The notes beneath the pieces were generated by a model that did no database searches, had not been told where the DNA came from, and saw only the letters and a program-made list of their open reading frames with translations. From Paraeggerthella hongkongensis (GTDB lineage: Bacteria > Actinomycetota > Coriobacteriia > Coriobacteriales > Eggerthellaceae), in NCBI RefSeq assembly GCF_003340345.1, contig NZ_PPTQ01000010.1, positions 1 to 64,000 of the forward strand: DNA of 64,000 nt. Reading direction: 5' to 3'. Position 1 is the stretch's first letter, and each line of letters starts with the position of its first letter. A program made the position numbers and the translations under genes. Below, one piece after another: positions 54,698 through 64,000 of the stretch.

Positions 54698-55035
54698 CGT
54701 GCGTCCTTCCGCCTGATCGTCTTGCTCGTACCGCCACAGTATAAAGTATCCGTTGCCGGCCAACCATGGGCGAAGCCCCGATTGCCCCGATCGGCCCGAT
54801 CGGGCAGCTGCCAGGGGCTTTGCGGGCTTGCCGGATTGCGCAGAGCGTCCATGCGCAGCGCTCCCTGCGCCCCGGCGAACGGGGTTCGCGGAAGGGCCGT
54901 ATTCCCGCGCGATCGGCCGATCCTGTTCGCGGCTTGGCGAATAGTCGACCTTTCGTGGACTGTTATGCCTTATAATCCCATCGTTTCGCACATCTTCCGA
55001 TTTGAATCGGATCACTATGAGGGGAGGGGACGAAC
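54698..55035. promoter_or_regulatory. Divergent region aminotransferase/putP with -10 box
   Basis: TATAAT at 54971-54976 probably serves the symporter gene; its -35 is poor. A hairpin AAGCCCC/GGGGCTT (54773-54779 and 54814-54820) encloses the perfect palindrome GCCCGATCGGGC at 54794-54805. No gene is seen in these 338 bp. Confidence 0.45.
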
Positions 55036-56604
55036 GTGGTCACCAGCGACTTCTGGACCGTACTGGCGATGCTCATCTATTTTATCGTCGTACTGACCAT
55101 CGGCTTCGTGTACGCGAAGCGATCAAACTCGTCGACGGCGGAGTACTTTCTAGGGGGGCGCGGCGTCGGCCCGTGGCTGACGGCACTGTCCGCCGAGGCG
55201 TCCGACATGTCCGGATGGCTGCTGATGGGCTTGCCGGGCGTCGCGTACTTCACCGGCGCTTCCGATGCCATGTGGACGGCTATCGGCTTGGCGATCGGCA
55301 CCTACTTGAACTGGAAATTCGTGGCGAAGCGTTTGCGGAAGTATTCCGTGGTGGCGGGCGACTCCATCACGCTGCCGGAATTCTACAGCAAGCGCTTCCA
55401 TGATACGAAGAACATCGTATCGACGGTGGCTGCGATCATCATCATGGTCTTCTTCTGCGTGTACGTGGGCAGCTGCTTCGTAACGTGCGGCAAGCTGTTC
55501 GCCACGCTGTTCGGCCTGGATTACTCCACCATGATGGTGCTCGGCGCTATCGTCGTGTTTCTGTACACCCTGGTGGGCGGCTACTTGTCCGTTGTTGCTA
55601 CCGACTTCGTGCAGGGCGTGCTCATGTTCTTCGCACTGGCCGTGGTGTTTGTCGGTTCGGTGGCCTGGGCGGGCGGCATCGACAACACGGTGGCCTTCCT
55701 GCAGAGCATCCCCGGCTTCTTGAGCGGCACGGAAATCGCGGTGCCCATCGTGGATGAGGCCGGCAAGCAGATCGTGGAAAACGGCGCGCCGCTGTTCGAC
55801 GTTCCGGCTGACTATCCGCTCATCACCATCGCTTCCATGCTGGCGTGGGGCCTTGGCTACTTCGGCATGCCGCAGGTGCTCGTGCGCTTCATGGGCATCC
55901 GTGACGCCGAGGAAATCAAGAAATCGCGCGTTATCGCCGTGGTGTGGTGCGTCGTGTCGCTGGCGTGCGGCATCTGCATCGGCCTGGTGGGACGTTCCAT
56001 CATCCCCACCGAGTTCGCAACGCAAGCGGCGGCCGAGAACGTGTTCATCGTGCTTTCGCAGATGATCCTGCCGCCTTTCATGTGCGGCGTTGTGGTGTCC
56101 GGCATCTTCGCCGCATCCATGAGTTCGTCGTCCTCGTACCTGCTGATCGCCGGTTCGTCGGTGGCCGAGAACATCTTCCGCGGCGTCATCAAGAAGGACG
56201 CCACTGACCGCCAGGTCATGATCGTCGCGCGTCTCACGCTCATCGCGGTCTTCCTGTTCGGCATATTCGTGGCGTACGACGAGAACTCGTCCATTTTCGG
56301 CGTGGTCAGCTACGCTTGGGCTGGCTTGGGAGCGTCGTTCGGCCCGCTTACGCTGTGCAGCCTGTACTGGCGTCGCACGAACATGCAGGGTGCGCTTGCC
56401 GGCATGATCGCCGGTACGGCAACGGTGCTCATCTGGCATAACCTCATCAAGCCCCTGGGCGGCGTGTTCGGCATCTACGAGCTTTTGCCGGCGTTCATCG
56501 TGTCGCTTCTGGCTATCGTTATCGTGTCGAAGCTTACCGCTGCGCCGTCAGAGGCCGTGCAGCACGAGTTCGATCACTACATGGAGGCCGACGTCTCGAA
56601 GTAA
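55036..56604 (+). CDS. putP: Sodium/proline symporter
   Basis: The 522-aa protein belongs to the sodium:solute symporter family, nearest PutP. About thirteen membrane helices are predicted. The segment ALSAEASDMSGWLLMGLPG matches the PutP sodium/proline-binding helix, and SSSSSYLLIAGSS is in helix 9. The start is GTG after GGGGAGGGG. Proline is the likely substrate (family inference). Confidence 0.88.
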   Translation: MVTSDFWTVLAMLIYFIVVLTIGFVYAKRSNSSTAEYFLGGRGVGPWLTALSAEASDMSGWLLMGLPGVAYFTGASDAMWTAIGLAIGTYLNWKFVAKRLRKYSVVAGDSITLPEFYSKRFHDTKNIVSTVAAIIIMVFFCVYVGSCFVTCGKLFATLFGLDYSTMMVLGAIVVFLYTLVGGYLSVVATDFVQGVLMFFALAVVFVGSVAWAGGIDNTVAFLQSIPGFLSGTEIAVPIVDEAGKQIVENGAPLFDVPADYPLITIASMLAWGLGYFGMPQVLVRFMGIRDAEEIKKSRVIAVVWCVVSLACGICIGLVGRSIIPTEFATQAAAENVFIVLSQMILPPFMCGVVVSGIFAASMSSSSSYLLIAGSSVAENIFRGVIKKDATDRQVMIVARLTLIAVFLFGIFVAYDENSSIFGVVSYAWAGLGASFGPLTLCSLYWRRTNMQGALAGMIAGTATVLIWHNLIKPLGGVFGIYELLPAFIVSLLAIVIVSKLTAAPSEAVQHEFDHYMEADVSK

Positions 56605-56909
56605 AGCGGTTTTGCACCTGCCGAACCGAATGGAAACGGGCTCGATGCGCAAGCGTCGGGCCCGTTCTACTATATATAGAAGTAGGGGCACAAGTGGTTG
56701 TGGTAATGCATTTGCCCAGTTCCCAGGCTCATTAAGTCATTGGGAGCTCGATACGGCGGACGACTTTTCGAACGGTTGCGCAGTCTTTCCTACCTGAGCA
56801 GGGGTTATGAAATGCCTCCACAACGCTTTTTGTTCCACGGCGCAAACATGGTATTATTCGTTCAGCTTTTGCCCATACGTACTACGTGCTCAATCTAGGA
56901 GGCTTTCGC
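56605..56909 (+). promoter_or_regulatory. Terminator and promoter between putP and NlpC/P60 gene
   Basis: AACGGGCTC/GGGCCCGTT (56635-56643 and 56658-56666) is a probable putP terminator with weak tail. The promoter of the next gene is TTGTTC (56830-56835), a 16-bp spacer and an extended -10 TGG-TATTAT (56849-56857). The stretch between shows nothing I can assign. Confidence 0.55.
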
Positions 56910-58073
56910 ATGAGCGAGCATCTAATCGGACTTGACAGGCGAGCATTTATCAGCGGCGCTGCTGCGCTCGGCGCCCTTTCTTTTATGGCTCCGAAGGCCG
57001 CGTTCGCAGAGACGGCTGCTGAGAAGCAAGCCGAAGCTGACGCCGTCCGCAATCAGTTGGTTGGATTGCAGGCTGACCTCGAGGCAGCCGAGATCAACTA
57101 TTATTCCGCGCTGGACAAGCGTGACGCTGCCAAGCAGGCCATGGAGGCCGAGCAGGTGAAGATCGACGACGCCAACGGCAAGATCGCCGATCTTCAGGAC
57201 AAGCTGGGAACGCGTGCGCGCAGCATGTACCGCTCCGGCTCTTCGAGCTTCCTCGATTTCGTCCTGGGCGCTACGTCGTTCGACGAGTTCACGCAGAACT
57301 GGGATCTTCTGAACCAGATGAACGAGAACGACTCGAACATGGTCAACGAGACCAAGACCCTGCGCGAAGAACTGCAGACTGCCAAAGACGAGTATGCTCG
57401 CCAGGAAAAGATCGCGTCGCAGAAGGCTGAAGAGGCCAAGCAGATTCAGGCTGAGGTTCAGGCCAAGGTCGATAACGCGGCCAAACTGGTCAGCACGCTC
57501 GACGCCGAGGCGCAGGAGCTTCTGCTGCAAGAGCAGGCTGCCGCAGCGGCCGCCGCAGCAGCAGCTGCTCAGGCTGCTGCCGAGGAAGAGGCTCGCAAGC
57601 AGAACAACGGCGGCTCTGGCGGCGGCGGTTCCATCGTGTATCCCGGCGGTGGCGGCGGCGGTGGAAACGCTGGCGGCGGCGGTGGCGGCGGTAACATCGG
57701 CGGCGGTGGCGGCGGCGGAAGCGTCGGCGACTACAGCGGCGTGGTGGGCTACGCCATGAGCCGCATCGGCTGCCCGTACGTTTGGGGCGCCGAGGGTCCG
57801 GACGCGTTCGACTGCTCCGGCTTGGTTACGTGGGCGTACCGTCAGGTCGGTCGCTACGTGCCGCACCAGAGCGAGGCCCAGTACGCTGCTGCTTCCAATA
57901 TCGTTCCGGTGTCCCAGGCTCGTCCCGGCGACGTCCTGTGGCGCTACGGCCACGTTGGCATCGCGGTCAGCTACGGCGGCTCGCATTACGTGCACGCACC
58001 AACCTTTAACGCTTACGTGCGTGACACCGACCCCTTGTCGTGGGCGCAATTCACGGCGGCGCTTCAGTTCTAA
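56910..58073 (+). CDS. Secreted NlpC/P60 peptidoglycan hydrolase
   Basis: The 387-aa protein carries a Tat-like signal (LDRRAFISGAAALGALSFMA) cleaved near AFAE and a PcsB-like coiled coil to about residue 230. A Gly-rich linker covers about 235-272. The C-terminal NlpC/P60 domain has C302 in DCSGLV, H348 in GHVGI and a third polar residue at H359 or H362. It should cleave peptide stems of peptidoglycan during growth or division. ATG follows AGGAGG. The runs of Gly and Ala codons make the linker prone to length change. Confidence 0.92.
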   Translation: MSEHLIGLDRRAFISGAAALGALSFMAPKAAFAETAAEKQAEADAVRNQLVGLQADLEAAEINYYSALDKRDAAKQAMEAEQVKIDDANGKIADLQDKLGTRARSMYRSGSSSFLDFVLGATSFDEFTQNWDLLNQMNENDSNMVNETKTLREELQTAKDEYARQEKIASQKAEEAKQIQAEVQAKVDNAAKLVSTLDAEAQELLLQEQAAAAAAAAAAAQAAAEEEARKQNNGGSGGGGSIVYPGGGGGGGNAGGGGGGGNIGGGGGGGSVGDYSGVVGYAMSRIGCPYVWGAEGPDAFDCSGLVTWAYRQVGRYVPHQSEAQYAAASNIVPVSQARPGDVLWRYGHVGIAVSYGGSHYVHAPTFNAYVRDTDPLSWAQFTAALQF

Positions 58074-58090
58074 GTTGGAAAACCATATAC

Positions 58091-58116
58091 GAAAAGAGGG
58101 CTTCGGCCCTTTTTTC
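58091..58116 (+). terminator. Terminator after the NlpC/P60 gene
   Basis: GAAAAGAGGGC, a TTCG loop and GCCCTTTTTTC form an 11-bp stem with built-in T-tract. Confidence 0.9.
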
Positions 58117-58155
58117 GTATCGTGCGCAAGTGCCGGATGTCGAAAGGGGAGAGAA

Positions 58156-58668
58156 ATGCGCGTAACCGTTGAACTCGAGAACGGGCTTTTGCCCGACAGG
58201 TTCGGGAAATACGCCCCGGAGGAATACACGGTGGACGGAAATCCTGTCCGTTCGTTTCCTTTCGAGGTGACGGACGTGCCGGAGGGCGCGCGGTCGCTTG
58301 CGCTTGCGTTCGTCGATTGGGACGCCATTCCCGTGGGCGGATTCTGCTGGATCCATTGGCTTGCCTGCAATATTGCGCCCGACGCAACCCGTATTCCCGA
58401 AAATGCAAGCGCGTCGGGAGCCGTGCCCTGCGTTCAGGGATCCAACAGCAACTGGTCGCCTCTTGCCGGCGGAAGCTCCAACCCGCAGGTGACGCAGCGC
58501 TATTCCGGACCGTACCCTCCAGACAAGACGCATGTCTACACGCTGACCGTCTATGCGCTCGATTGCGAGCTCGACCTTCCCGAGGGGTACTACCTTAACG
58601 AGTTTCGCCGCGCCATCCAGGGTCACGTGTTGGCTCAGGCGTCCGTCGAGTTGCCCAGCCGAGCGTAG
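58156..58668 (+). CDS. PEBP/YbhB-family protein
   Basis: The 170-aa protein belongs to the phosphatidylethanolamine-binding-protein-like family (YbhB/YbcL). It has the anion-pocket motifs DWDAIPVGGFCWIHW, SNSNWSPLAGG and GPYPPDKTHVYTLTVYALD. The bacterial function is unclear. ATG at 58156 follows AAAGGGGAGAG. The next gene starts 14 nt after its stop, so the two are probably cotranscribed. Confidence 0.88.
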   Translation: MRVTVELENGLLPDRFGKYAPEEYTVDGNPVRSFPFEVTDVPEGARSLALAFVDWDAIPVGGFCWIHWLACNIAPDATRIPENASASGAVPCVQGSNSNWSPLAGGSSNPQVTQRYSGPYPPDKTHVYTLTVYALDCELDLPEGYYLNEFRRAIQGHVLAQASVELPSRA

Positions 58669-58682
58669 GGGAGCGCCGCCGC

Positions 58683-59261
58683 ATGGGCCGAGTCGAAAGC
58701 GTCGTTCACCCGATCGAGCCGGTGTTCGACGAGTCTTCGCGCGTACTTGTCTTGGGAACCATGCCTTCGCCGGCTTCGCGCAGGGCGGGCTTTTACTACG
58801 CCCATCCCCAAAATCGCTTCTGGAAGGTCTTGGCGGCTTTGTTCGACGAGGCAGAACCAAAAGGCACCGATGCCCGCGCGCAGTTTGCGCTGCAGCACCA
58901 TATTGCGCTTTGGGACGTGTTGGCCTCGTGCACGATCGAAGGCGCCTCGGATGCAAGCATTGCGAATCCCGTCCCCAACGATCTGGAGCGCATCGTGCGA
59001 ATCGCCTCGATTTCCACGGTGTTCACCACGGGAAGAAAAGCCGAAGAACTTTTCAAGCGCTATGCAAGGAAAATGATCCCGGAAGCAAATTTTGTGCCGC
59101 TTCCTTCGACAAGCGGAGCAAATGCTCGCATGAGCCTGGATGCCCTCATAAGTGCGTATCAGCCGCTGTTACAAGCCGTTTCTCCAGGTGATAGCGGTAT
59201 AGGGGAGAAAAAGCCCGCCGACTCTATATCCATGCAAGAGGGTCAAAGTGAGGAGGAATGA
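58683..59261 (+). CDS. Hypoxanthine/uracil-DNA glycosylase, family 6-like
   Basis: The 192-aa protein resembles DNA-deoxyinosine glycosylase (uracil-DNA glycosylase superfamily family 6). It has VLGTMPSPASRRAGFYYAHP and LPSTSGANA, the two active-site loops of the family. It would remove hypoxanthine left by adenine deamination. About 30 residues beyond the core form a polar tail. It may be cotranscribed with the PEBP gene. Confidence 0.82.
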   Translation: MGRVESVVHPIEPVFDESSRVLVLGTMPSPASRRAGFYYAHPQNRFWKVLAALFDEAEPKGTDARAQFALQHHIALWDVLASCTIEGASDASIANPVPNDLERIVRIASISTVFTTGRKAEELFKRYARKMIPEANFVPLPSTSGANARMSLDALISAYQPLLQAVSPGDSGIGEKKPADSISMQEGQSEEE

Positions 59262-59290
59262 TGGAGACACACCCGGAGGCGTGTAGATGG

Positions 59291-59319
59291 TTGACACGGT
59301 TTGAATCCTAGCGTATTAT
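59291..59319 (+). promoter_or_regulatory. Promoter of the tRNA-tuf operon
   Basis: TTGACA at 59291-59296, a 17-bp spacer and TATTAT at 59314-59319 form a near-consensus promoter. Transcription starts near 59326, some 70 nt before tRNA-Tyr. Confidence 0.85.
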
Positions 59320-59398
59320 TCTCCTGCTCGCTCGTTCGGGACAAACGAAAGAGCGGCAGGCAGCTTGATAAATACACATGAATTGAGCAGCGAATTAT

Positions 59399-59483
59399 GG
59401 GCGTGTGCCCGAGTGGCTAAAGGGGACGGGCTGTAAACCCGTTGGCTATGCCTACCTAGGTTCGAATCCTAGCGCGCCCACCA
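59399..59483 (+). tRNA. tRNA-Tyr(GUA)
   Basis: Acceptor GGGCGTG pairs with CGCGCCC at 59473-59479. The anticodon loop CTGTAAA gives GUA at 59433-59435, and a long variable arm marks the class II tRNA-Tyr. The 3' CCA is encoded. Confidence 0.95.
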
Positions 59484-59489
59484 TCTTTC

Positions 59490-59565
<76 letters not shown>

Positions 59566-59573
59566 TGCTAAAT

Positions 59574-59650
59574 GGCGGTGTAGCTCAGTTGGTCAGAGCA
59601 CACGGTTCATACCCGTGGCGTCACTGGTTCAAATCCAGTCACCGCTACCA
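59574..59650 (+). tRNA. tRNA-Met(CAU), elongator
   Basis: Acceptor GGCGGTG pairs with CACCGCT, and the anticodon stem CACGG/CCGTG encloses TTCATAC, giving CAU. The anticodon stem lacks the three G-C pairs of an initiator tRNA, so it is the elongator form. CCA is encoded. Confidence 0.93.
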
Positions 59651-59663
59651 TTTGCATTATTCC

Positions 59664-59697
59664 GCGTCCGCTTTGTCGGACGCGTCGTTATTTTTTG
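59664..59697 (+). terminator. Terminator or attenuator before tuf
   Basis: GCGTCCG/CGGACGC (59664-59670 and 59677-59683) is followed at 59688-59700 by a T-rich run. It may trim the tRNA transcript and reduce read-through into tuf. Confidence 0.6.
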
Positions 59698-59738
59698 TTT
59701 TGTTTTCGCGAAAGCGAACCCTATAAGGAGGATGACAC

Positions 59739-60941
<1,203 letters not shown>

Positions 60942-60968
60942 CACCCTGTTTCACCGGTTAACCTTATG

Positions 60969-60994
60969 CGGGGCCCGCATCAGCGGGCCCCGTT
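60969..60994 (+). terminator. GC hairpin after tuf
   Basis: A perfect 10-bp stem CGGGGCCCGC/GCGGGCCCCG (60969-60978 and 60983-60992) is followed only by TTC. It is a weak terminator by tail. Confidence 0.55.
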
Positions 60995-61053
60995 CATGAG
61001 AATTCATGTGTATGCGATTCGAGCGCCGTTCGGATTAGGTAAAAGGAGAATTC

Positions 61054-61203
61054 ATGCGTACGTTGGTCACCTTGGCATGCACGGAGTGCAAGCGCCGCAA
61101 TTACACGACCAAGAAGAACAAGCAGAACAATCCCGACCGTATCGAGTTGAAGAAGTACTGCAAGTGGTGCCAGTGCCACACGGTGCATAAAGAGACCCGA
61201 TAG
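61054..61203 (+). CDS. rpmG: 50S ribosomal protein L33
   Basis: This 49-aa gene encodes L33, with [19 protein letters not shown] at the start. Cysteine pairs CTEC and CKWC form the zinc-binding version. AAAAGGAGAA precedes the ATG. It lies between tuf and tRNA-Trp, the common rpmG-trnW-secE-nusG order. Confidence 0.93.
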   Translation: MRTLVTLACTECKRRNYTTKKNKQNNPDRIELKKYCKWCQCHTVHKETR

Positions 61204-61227
61204 CGCGTCTGAGGTTTGCACGAGCAT

Positions 61228-61304
61228 AGGCCAGTAGCTCCAATTGGTAGAGCGGCGGTCTCCAAAACCGCATGTTGGGGGTTCGAGTCCCTCCTGGCCT
61301 GCCA
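61228..61304 (+). tRNA. tRNA-Trp(CCA)
   Basis: Acceptor AGGCCAG pairs with CTGGCCT, the anticodon stem GCGGT/ACCGC encloses CTCCAAA giving CCA, and 3' CCA is encoded. It precedes secE. Confidence 0.95.
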
Positions 61305-61313
61305 GCTCGAGAT

Positions 61314-61369
61314 ATGAGCAGCTTGCATTCAGGTTGCTTGGATGAGCAGCTTGGAATCAGGCTGCTTGT
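61314..61369. repeat. Tandem 28-bp duplication before secE
   Basis: Two 28-bp copies at 61314-61341 and 61342-61369 match at 24 positions, each starting ATGAGCAGCTTG. They fill much of the gap between tRNA-Trp and secE and contain no useful frame. Confidence 0.8.
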
Positions 61370-61410
61370 TTGGCGTTTAGACGGATAACGATCCCCGGTT
61401 AAGGAATCAG

Positions 61411-61854
61411 ATGGCGAAGAAATCAAAGACACAGCGTGCGAAGGCTTCTGCTGCTCGTGCTGCTCGCAAGGAGCAGGCGCAGCTTCAGGCTGCCGAAGCC
61501 GAGGCGAACAAGGTCGCTGAGGCGGACGCTGTTGAAACTGAAGCGCCCAAGAGGAAGTTCTTCAAGAAATCCCAGAAGAACGAAACGTCCGTGAACGACG
61601 GCAAGCAGGACAAGGCGCAGCGCAAGGAACTTGAGAAGAAGGCTGAGAAGAAGCCGGCGAAGAAGCGCCGCTTCGGTTTTCTCAAGGACGTGCGCTCTGA
61701 GCTGAAGCGCGTTACCTGGCCGACTAAGCAGGACGTGCTCCGTTGGAGCGTTGTCGTGGTTGTTGCCTTGTTGTTCTTCGGCGTGTACGTCGCCGTGCTC
61801 GACAACGTCGTTATCACGCCGTTGTTGGTTGCGATTTCTGGTTTGGGGGCTTAG
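61411..61854 (+). CDS. secE: Protein translocase subunit SecE
   Basis: SecE clamps SecY. The 147-aa protein has a Lys/Ala/Glu-rich N-terminal extension of about 85 residues, then FLKDVRSELKRVTWPTKQDV, the conserved amphipathic helix, and a single membrane helix. The extension is longer than in most bacteria. nusG follows after 3 nt. Confidence 0.94.
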   Translation: MAKKSKTQRAKASAARAARKEQAQLQAAEAEANKVAEADAVETEAPKRKFFKKSQKNETSVNDGKQDKAQRKELEKKAEKKPAKKRRFGFLKDVRSELKRVTWPTKQDVLRWSVVVVVALLFFGVYVAVLDNVVITPLLVAISGLGA

Positions 61855-61857
61855 CAG

Positions 61858-62388
61858 ATGGCTAAGAAGTGGTACGTCCTGCATACGTATTCAGGATACG
61901 AGAACAAGGTTAAGAAGAACCTCGAGACGCGCATCGAAACGATGGGTCTTGAGAACAATGTGTTCGCTATCGAAATCCCGACGGAGACGGTCACCGAGAT
62001 CAAAGAGGGCGGTCGTCGCGTCGAGAGCGAGAAGAAGGTGTTCCCCGGATACGTTCTCGTCCGTATGGACTTGGACGATCGTAGCTGGGCCGCAGTTCGC
62101 AACACGCCGGGCGTAACCGGATTCGTGGGCGCGGACGGCAACCCTGCTCCTCTTACGCGCGAAGAGTACAACAAGATCATGAAGCGCACGGACACGAAGA
62201 AGAAGCCTGCGGTTTCTTCGAGCCTGGAAGTGGGCCAATCGGTCAAGGTTGTGTCGGGTCCCCTCGCCGAGTTCGATGGCGTGGTTTCCGAGGTGTCGCC
62301 TGATGCGGGCAAGGTGAAGGTTATGGTCTCCATCTTCGGCCGCGAAACTCCTGTCGAGCTTTCGTTCGATCAGGTGGCGAAGATCTAA
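61858..62388 (+). CDS. nusG: Transcription antitermination protein NusG
   Basis: NusG couples RNA polymerase to Rho or to ribosomes. The 176-aa protein starts [20 protein letters not shown]. The NGN domain ends near residue 105 and a KOW domain ([17 protein letters not shown]) follows. It overlaps no other gene; a short hairpin gap leads to rplK. Confidence 0.96.
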   Translation: MAKKWYVLHTYSGYENKVKKNLETRIETMGLENNVFAIEIPTETVTEIKEGGRRVESEKKVFPGYVLVRMDLDDRSWAAVRNTPGVTGFVGADGNPAPLTREEYNKIMKRTDTKKKPAVSSSLEVGQSVKVVSGPLAEFDGVVSEVSPDAGKVKVMVSIFGRETPVELSFDQVAKI

Positions 62389-62399
62389 AGGTGCGAACA

Positions 62400-62456
62400 A
62401 AAGCGGCTTCGCGTGCCCGCGTGGACCGGGGCTTCTCACTCGAAACCAGCCGCTTT
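62400..62456 (+). promoter_or_regulatory. Hairpin between nusG and rplK
   Basis: AAAGCGGCT/AGCCGCTTT (62400-62408 and 62448-62456) closes a 39-nt loop. It could be a weak terminator or a leader structure for rplK-rplA. Confidence 0.45.
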
Positions 62457-62514
62457 GTTGATAGAAACAACGTTTAACTTTATGTGTGACAGTCAGCTGA
62501 AAGGATAGTTCACC

Positions 62515-63012
62515 ATGGCTGAAAAGAAGCAAACCGGCTTTATCAAGCTTCAGATCCCCGCGGGTGCCGCGAACCCGGCTCCTCCGGTTGGCCCGGCGCT
62601 CGGCGCTCAGGGCGTCAACATCATGCAGTTCTGCCAGGCGTTCAACGCTCAGACGCAGGACCAGTCCGGCACCATCATCCCGGTTGAGATCACGGTGTAC
62701 GAGGACAAGTCCTTCACCTTCGTGTGCAAGACTCCTCCGGCGGCCGTGCTCATCAAGGAGAAGCTGGGCATCAACAGCGGTTCCGGCATCCCGCAGCTGC
62801 AGTCCGTCGGCACGTTGACCGAGGACCAGCTCCGCGAGATCGCCGAGATCAAGCTCCCGGACCTCAACGCCAACACGGTTGAGGCTGCCATGGAGATCAT
62901 CGCCGGCACGGCGCGCAGCATGGGCGTGCGCATCGAAGGTCGCGAGATGAAGAAGAAGTACGTGCCTTCCAAGAAGGTTGCTGCTATGCTCCAGGGCAAG
63001 ACGATCGACTAA
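62515..63012 (+). CDS. rplK: 50S ribosomal protein L11, C-terminally extended
   Basis: L11 forms the GTPase-associated centre with 23S rRNA. Thiostrepton-site residues around [19 protein letters not shown] are normal. The usual end [10 protein letters not shown] occurs near residue 141, but the protein continues for about 23 more residues ([20 protein letters not shown] followed by TID) to 165 aa. The extension is basic. ATG at 62515 follows GAAAGGA. Confidence 0.95.
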   Translation: MAEKKQTGFIKLQIPAGAANPAPPVGPALGAQGVNIMQFCQAFNAQTQDQSGTIIPVEITVYEDKSFTFVCKTPPAAVLIKEKLGINSGSGIPQLQSVGTLTEDQLREIAEIKLPDLNANTVEAAMEIIAGTARSMGVRIEGREMKKKYVPSKKVAAMLQGKTID

Positions 63013-63036
63013 CGACGTCTTCTGCAATGCGTGATC

Positions 63037-63063
63037 GCAGCTGCGCATAATGTGCGCAGCTGC
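63037..63063 (+). promoter_or_regulatory. Hairpin between rplK and rplA
   Basis: A perfect 11-bp stem GCAGCTGCGCA/TGCGCAGCTGC with a 5-nt loop lies in the 114-nt gap. It may control rplA, as L1 binds its own mRNA in other bacteria, or tune read-through. Confidence 0.5.
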
Positions 63064-63126
63064 TTTGACGATACAGGAAAGTGGAAGGACGCTTTGCGTC
63101 CGCTACACACCACGAAAGGAAACATC

Positions 63127-63837
63127 ATGAAAATGTCCAAGAACTACCGTGCGGCTCTCGAGAAGATCGGCGAGTCCACCTACGCTCCGCTCGAAGCGTT
63201 CAGCCTTGTGAAGGAGGTTTCGACGGCTAAGTTCGACCAGACCGTTGAGGCTCACTTCCGTTTGGGCATCGACACCCGTCAGGCTGACCAGCAGCTGCGT
63301 GGTACCGTGAGCCTGCCGAACGGCTCGGGCAAGACGGTTCGCGTTGCCGTGTTCGCTGAGGGCGAGGCTGCCCGCGCCGCCGAGGAAGCCGGCGCCGACA
63401 TCGTGGGCACCGACGAGCTGGTTCAGCAGATCCAGGCTGGCGAGTTCAACTTCGACGCCGCTGTTGCGACGCCCGACCAGATGGGCAAAGTTGGTCGTCT
63501 GGGCAAGATCCTGGGCCCCCGCGGCTTGATGCCGAACCCCAAGCTGGGCACGGTGACCAACGACGTCGTCAAGGCCATCAACGAGCTCAAGGGCGGCCGC
63601 GTGGAGTATCGTGCAGACCGCTACGGTATCGCTCACGTTGTCATCGGCAAGGCCAGCTTCACGGCTGAGCAGCTTGCTGAGAACTACGGCGCCGTGTACG
63701 ACGAGATCCTGCGTATGAAGCCGGCTGCGGCCAAGGGCAAGTACGTGAAGTCGATCTCCGTCTCCGCCACCATGACGCCGGGCGTTTCCGTTGACTCGGG
63801 CGTGACCCGCAACTACACGGAAGCCGCTGCCGAATAA
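63127..63837 (+). CDS. rplA: 50S ribosomal protein L1
   Basis: L1 forms the mobile L1 stalk at the E site. The 236-aa protein begins [15 protein letters not shown] and has [20 protein letters not shown] and GTVT. The ATG at 63127 follows GAAAGGA. A strong terminator follows, and rplJ-rplL are not next. Confidence 0.96.
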   Translation: MKMSKNYRAALEKIGESTYAPLEAFSLVKEVSTAKFDQTVEAHFRLGIDTRQADQQLRGTVSLPNGSGKTVRVAVFAEGEAARAAEEAGADIVGTDELVQQIQAGEFNFDAAVATPDQMGKVGRLGKILGPRGLMPNPKLGTVTNDVVKAINELKGGRVEYRADRYGIAHVVIGKASFTAEQLAENYGAVYDEILRMKPAAAKGKYVKSISVSATMTPGVSVDSGVTRNYTEAAAE

Positions 63838-63858
63838 GCTGCACTGTTAGACGTTGAA

Positions 63859-63890
63859 GAAAAGGGGCCTGCGGGTCCCTTTTCTTTTAC
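63859..63890 (+). terminator. Terminator after rplA
   Basis: GAAAAGGGGCC, loop TGCG and GGTCCCTTTTC form an 11-bp stem with one G-U pair, followed by TTTTA. Confidence 0.9.
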
Positions 63891-63910
63891 CCTCTTTTAA
63901 GATCTCAATG

Positions 63911-63919
63911 TGATATCAT
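63911..63919 (+). promoter_or_regulatory. Extended -10 promoter of the edge gene
   Basis: TG at 63911-63912, one base and TATCAT at 63914-63919 lie 33 nt before the ATG at 63952. No clear -35 is seen. Confidence 0.4.
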
Positions 63920-63951
63920 GTTGGTATCGACAATCTGAGAAAGGAACCGTC

Positions 63952-64000
63952 ATGTCCGTTGAAAAGACCGTTCACGTGCGAAGCGGCTGGCCGATGTTGG
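63952..64000 (+). CDS. Truncated gene at window end, possibly SPFH family
   Basis: ATG at 63952 after GAAAGGAA opens a frame reading MSVEKTVHVRSGWPML before the window ends. This resembles the short cytosolic lead of some SPFH/band-7 membrane proteins, but 16 residues are too few for a firm call. Confidence 0.4.
   Translation, partial: MSVEKTVHVRSGWPML

Noticed and set aside
54698-55015. N-terminal extension of the aminotransferase
   Set aside because: The extra 106 residues are Arg/Ser/Gly-rich, run through the likely promoter region and have no family counterpart.
56690-56830. Possible c-di-AMP (ydaO-type) riboswitch before the NlpC/P60 gene
   Set aside because: No conserved riboswitch core is recognisable, and the likely promoter lies downstream of the region.

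Overview
The window is high-GC bacterial DNA carrying ribosomal and translation genes interleaved with an anaerobe's accessory loci. The best fit is a member of the Coriobacteriia, most likely Eggerthellaceae (inference). The supporting traits are Tat-exported FAD-binding reductase-like lipoproteins, a membrane-bound LuxR-type regulator beside one of them, pyruvate:ferredoxin oxidoreductase as a core enzyme, Tat lipoprotein substrate-binding proteins and frequent GTG/TTG starts. Genus and species cannot be fixed from the sequence alone.

Layout. 1-5.4 kb: rpsL-rpsG-fusA-rpsJ-rplC-rplD-rplW, a fused str/S10 operon from a strong promoter, ending at a terminator. 5.4-14.6 kb: a block splitting the S10 operon, with a MacB-like ABC pair, a divergent trigger-factor-like protein, a membrane protein with degenerate GGDEF and intact EAL, and two long hairpin elements near its ends. 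14.6-23.8 kb: a new consensus promoter restarts the S10/spc series (rplB to secY), with unusually long, hairpin-rich gaps before rplE, rpsZ, rpsH and rplO. 23.8-27.3 kb: a second copy of the first hairpin element, adk, and a polytopic membrane protein with a possible leaderless mRNA. The alpha operon does not follow.

27.4-29.4 kb: nagB-nagA. 29.5-35.3 kb: two divergent operons. One has a metallochaperone-like GTPase, a solo ABC ATPase and a solute-binding-fold protein without signal peptide. The other has a Crp/Fnr regulator and a NitT/TauT-type ABC importer. 35.4-44.6 kb: nanE-nanK-nanA, a Tat-lipoprotein solute-binding protein, an orphan vsr, and peptide/nickel-type ABC components including a permease-ATPase fusion. 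With nagAB this gives a full route from sialic acid to fructose-6-phosphate. 44.9-48.4 kb: nifJ. 49-52.2 kb: LuxR-type regulator and divergent flavoprotein. 52.5-59.3 kb: lipase, aminotransferase, PutP-like symporter, NlpC/P60 hydrolase, PEBP-family protein and a family-6 uracil/hypoxanthine-DNA glycosylase. 59.3-63.9 kb: tRNA-Tyr/Thr/Met, tuf, rpmG, tRNA-Trp, secE, nusG, rplK, rplA. A truncated gene, possibly SPFH-family, begins at the right edge.

The most unusual signals are a two-copy family of about 210-bp elements whose inverted arms co-vary, two other multi-hairpin intergenic elements, an 18-bp duplication of the rplW 3' end at the S10 break, the soluble GTPase/ABC/binding-protein operon, and the trigger-factor-like protein lacking a normal ribosome-docking loop.
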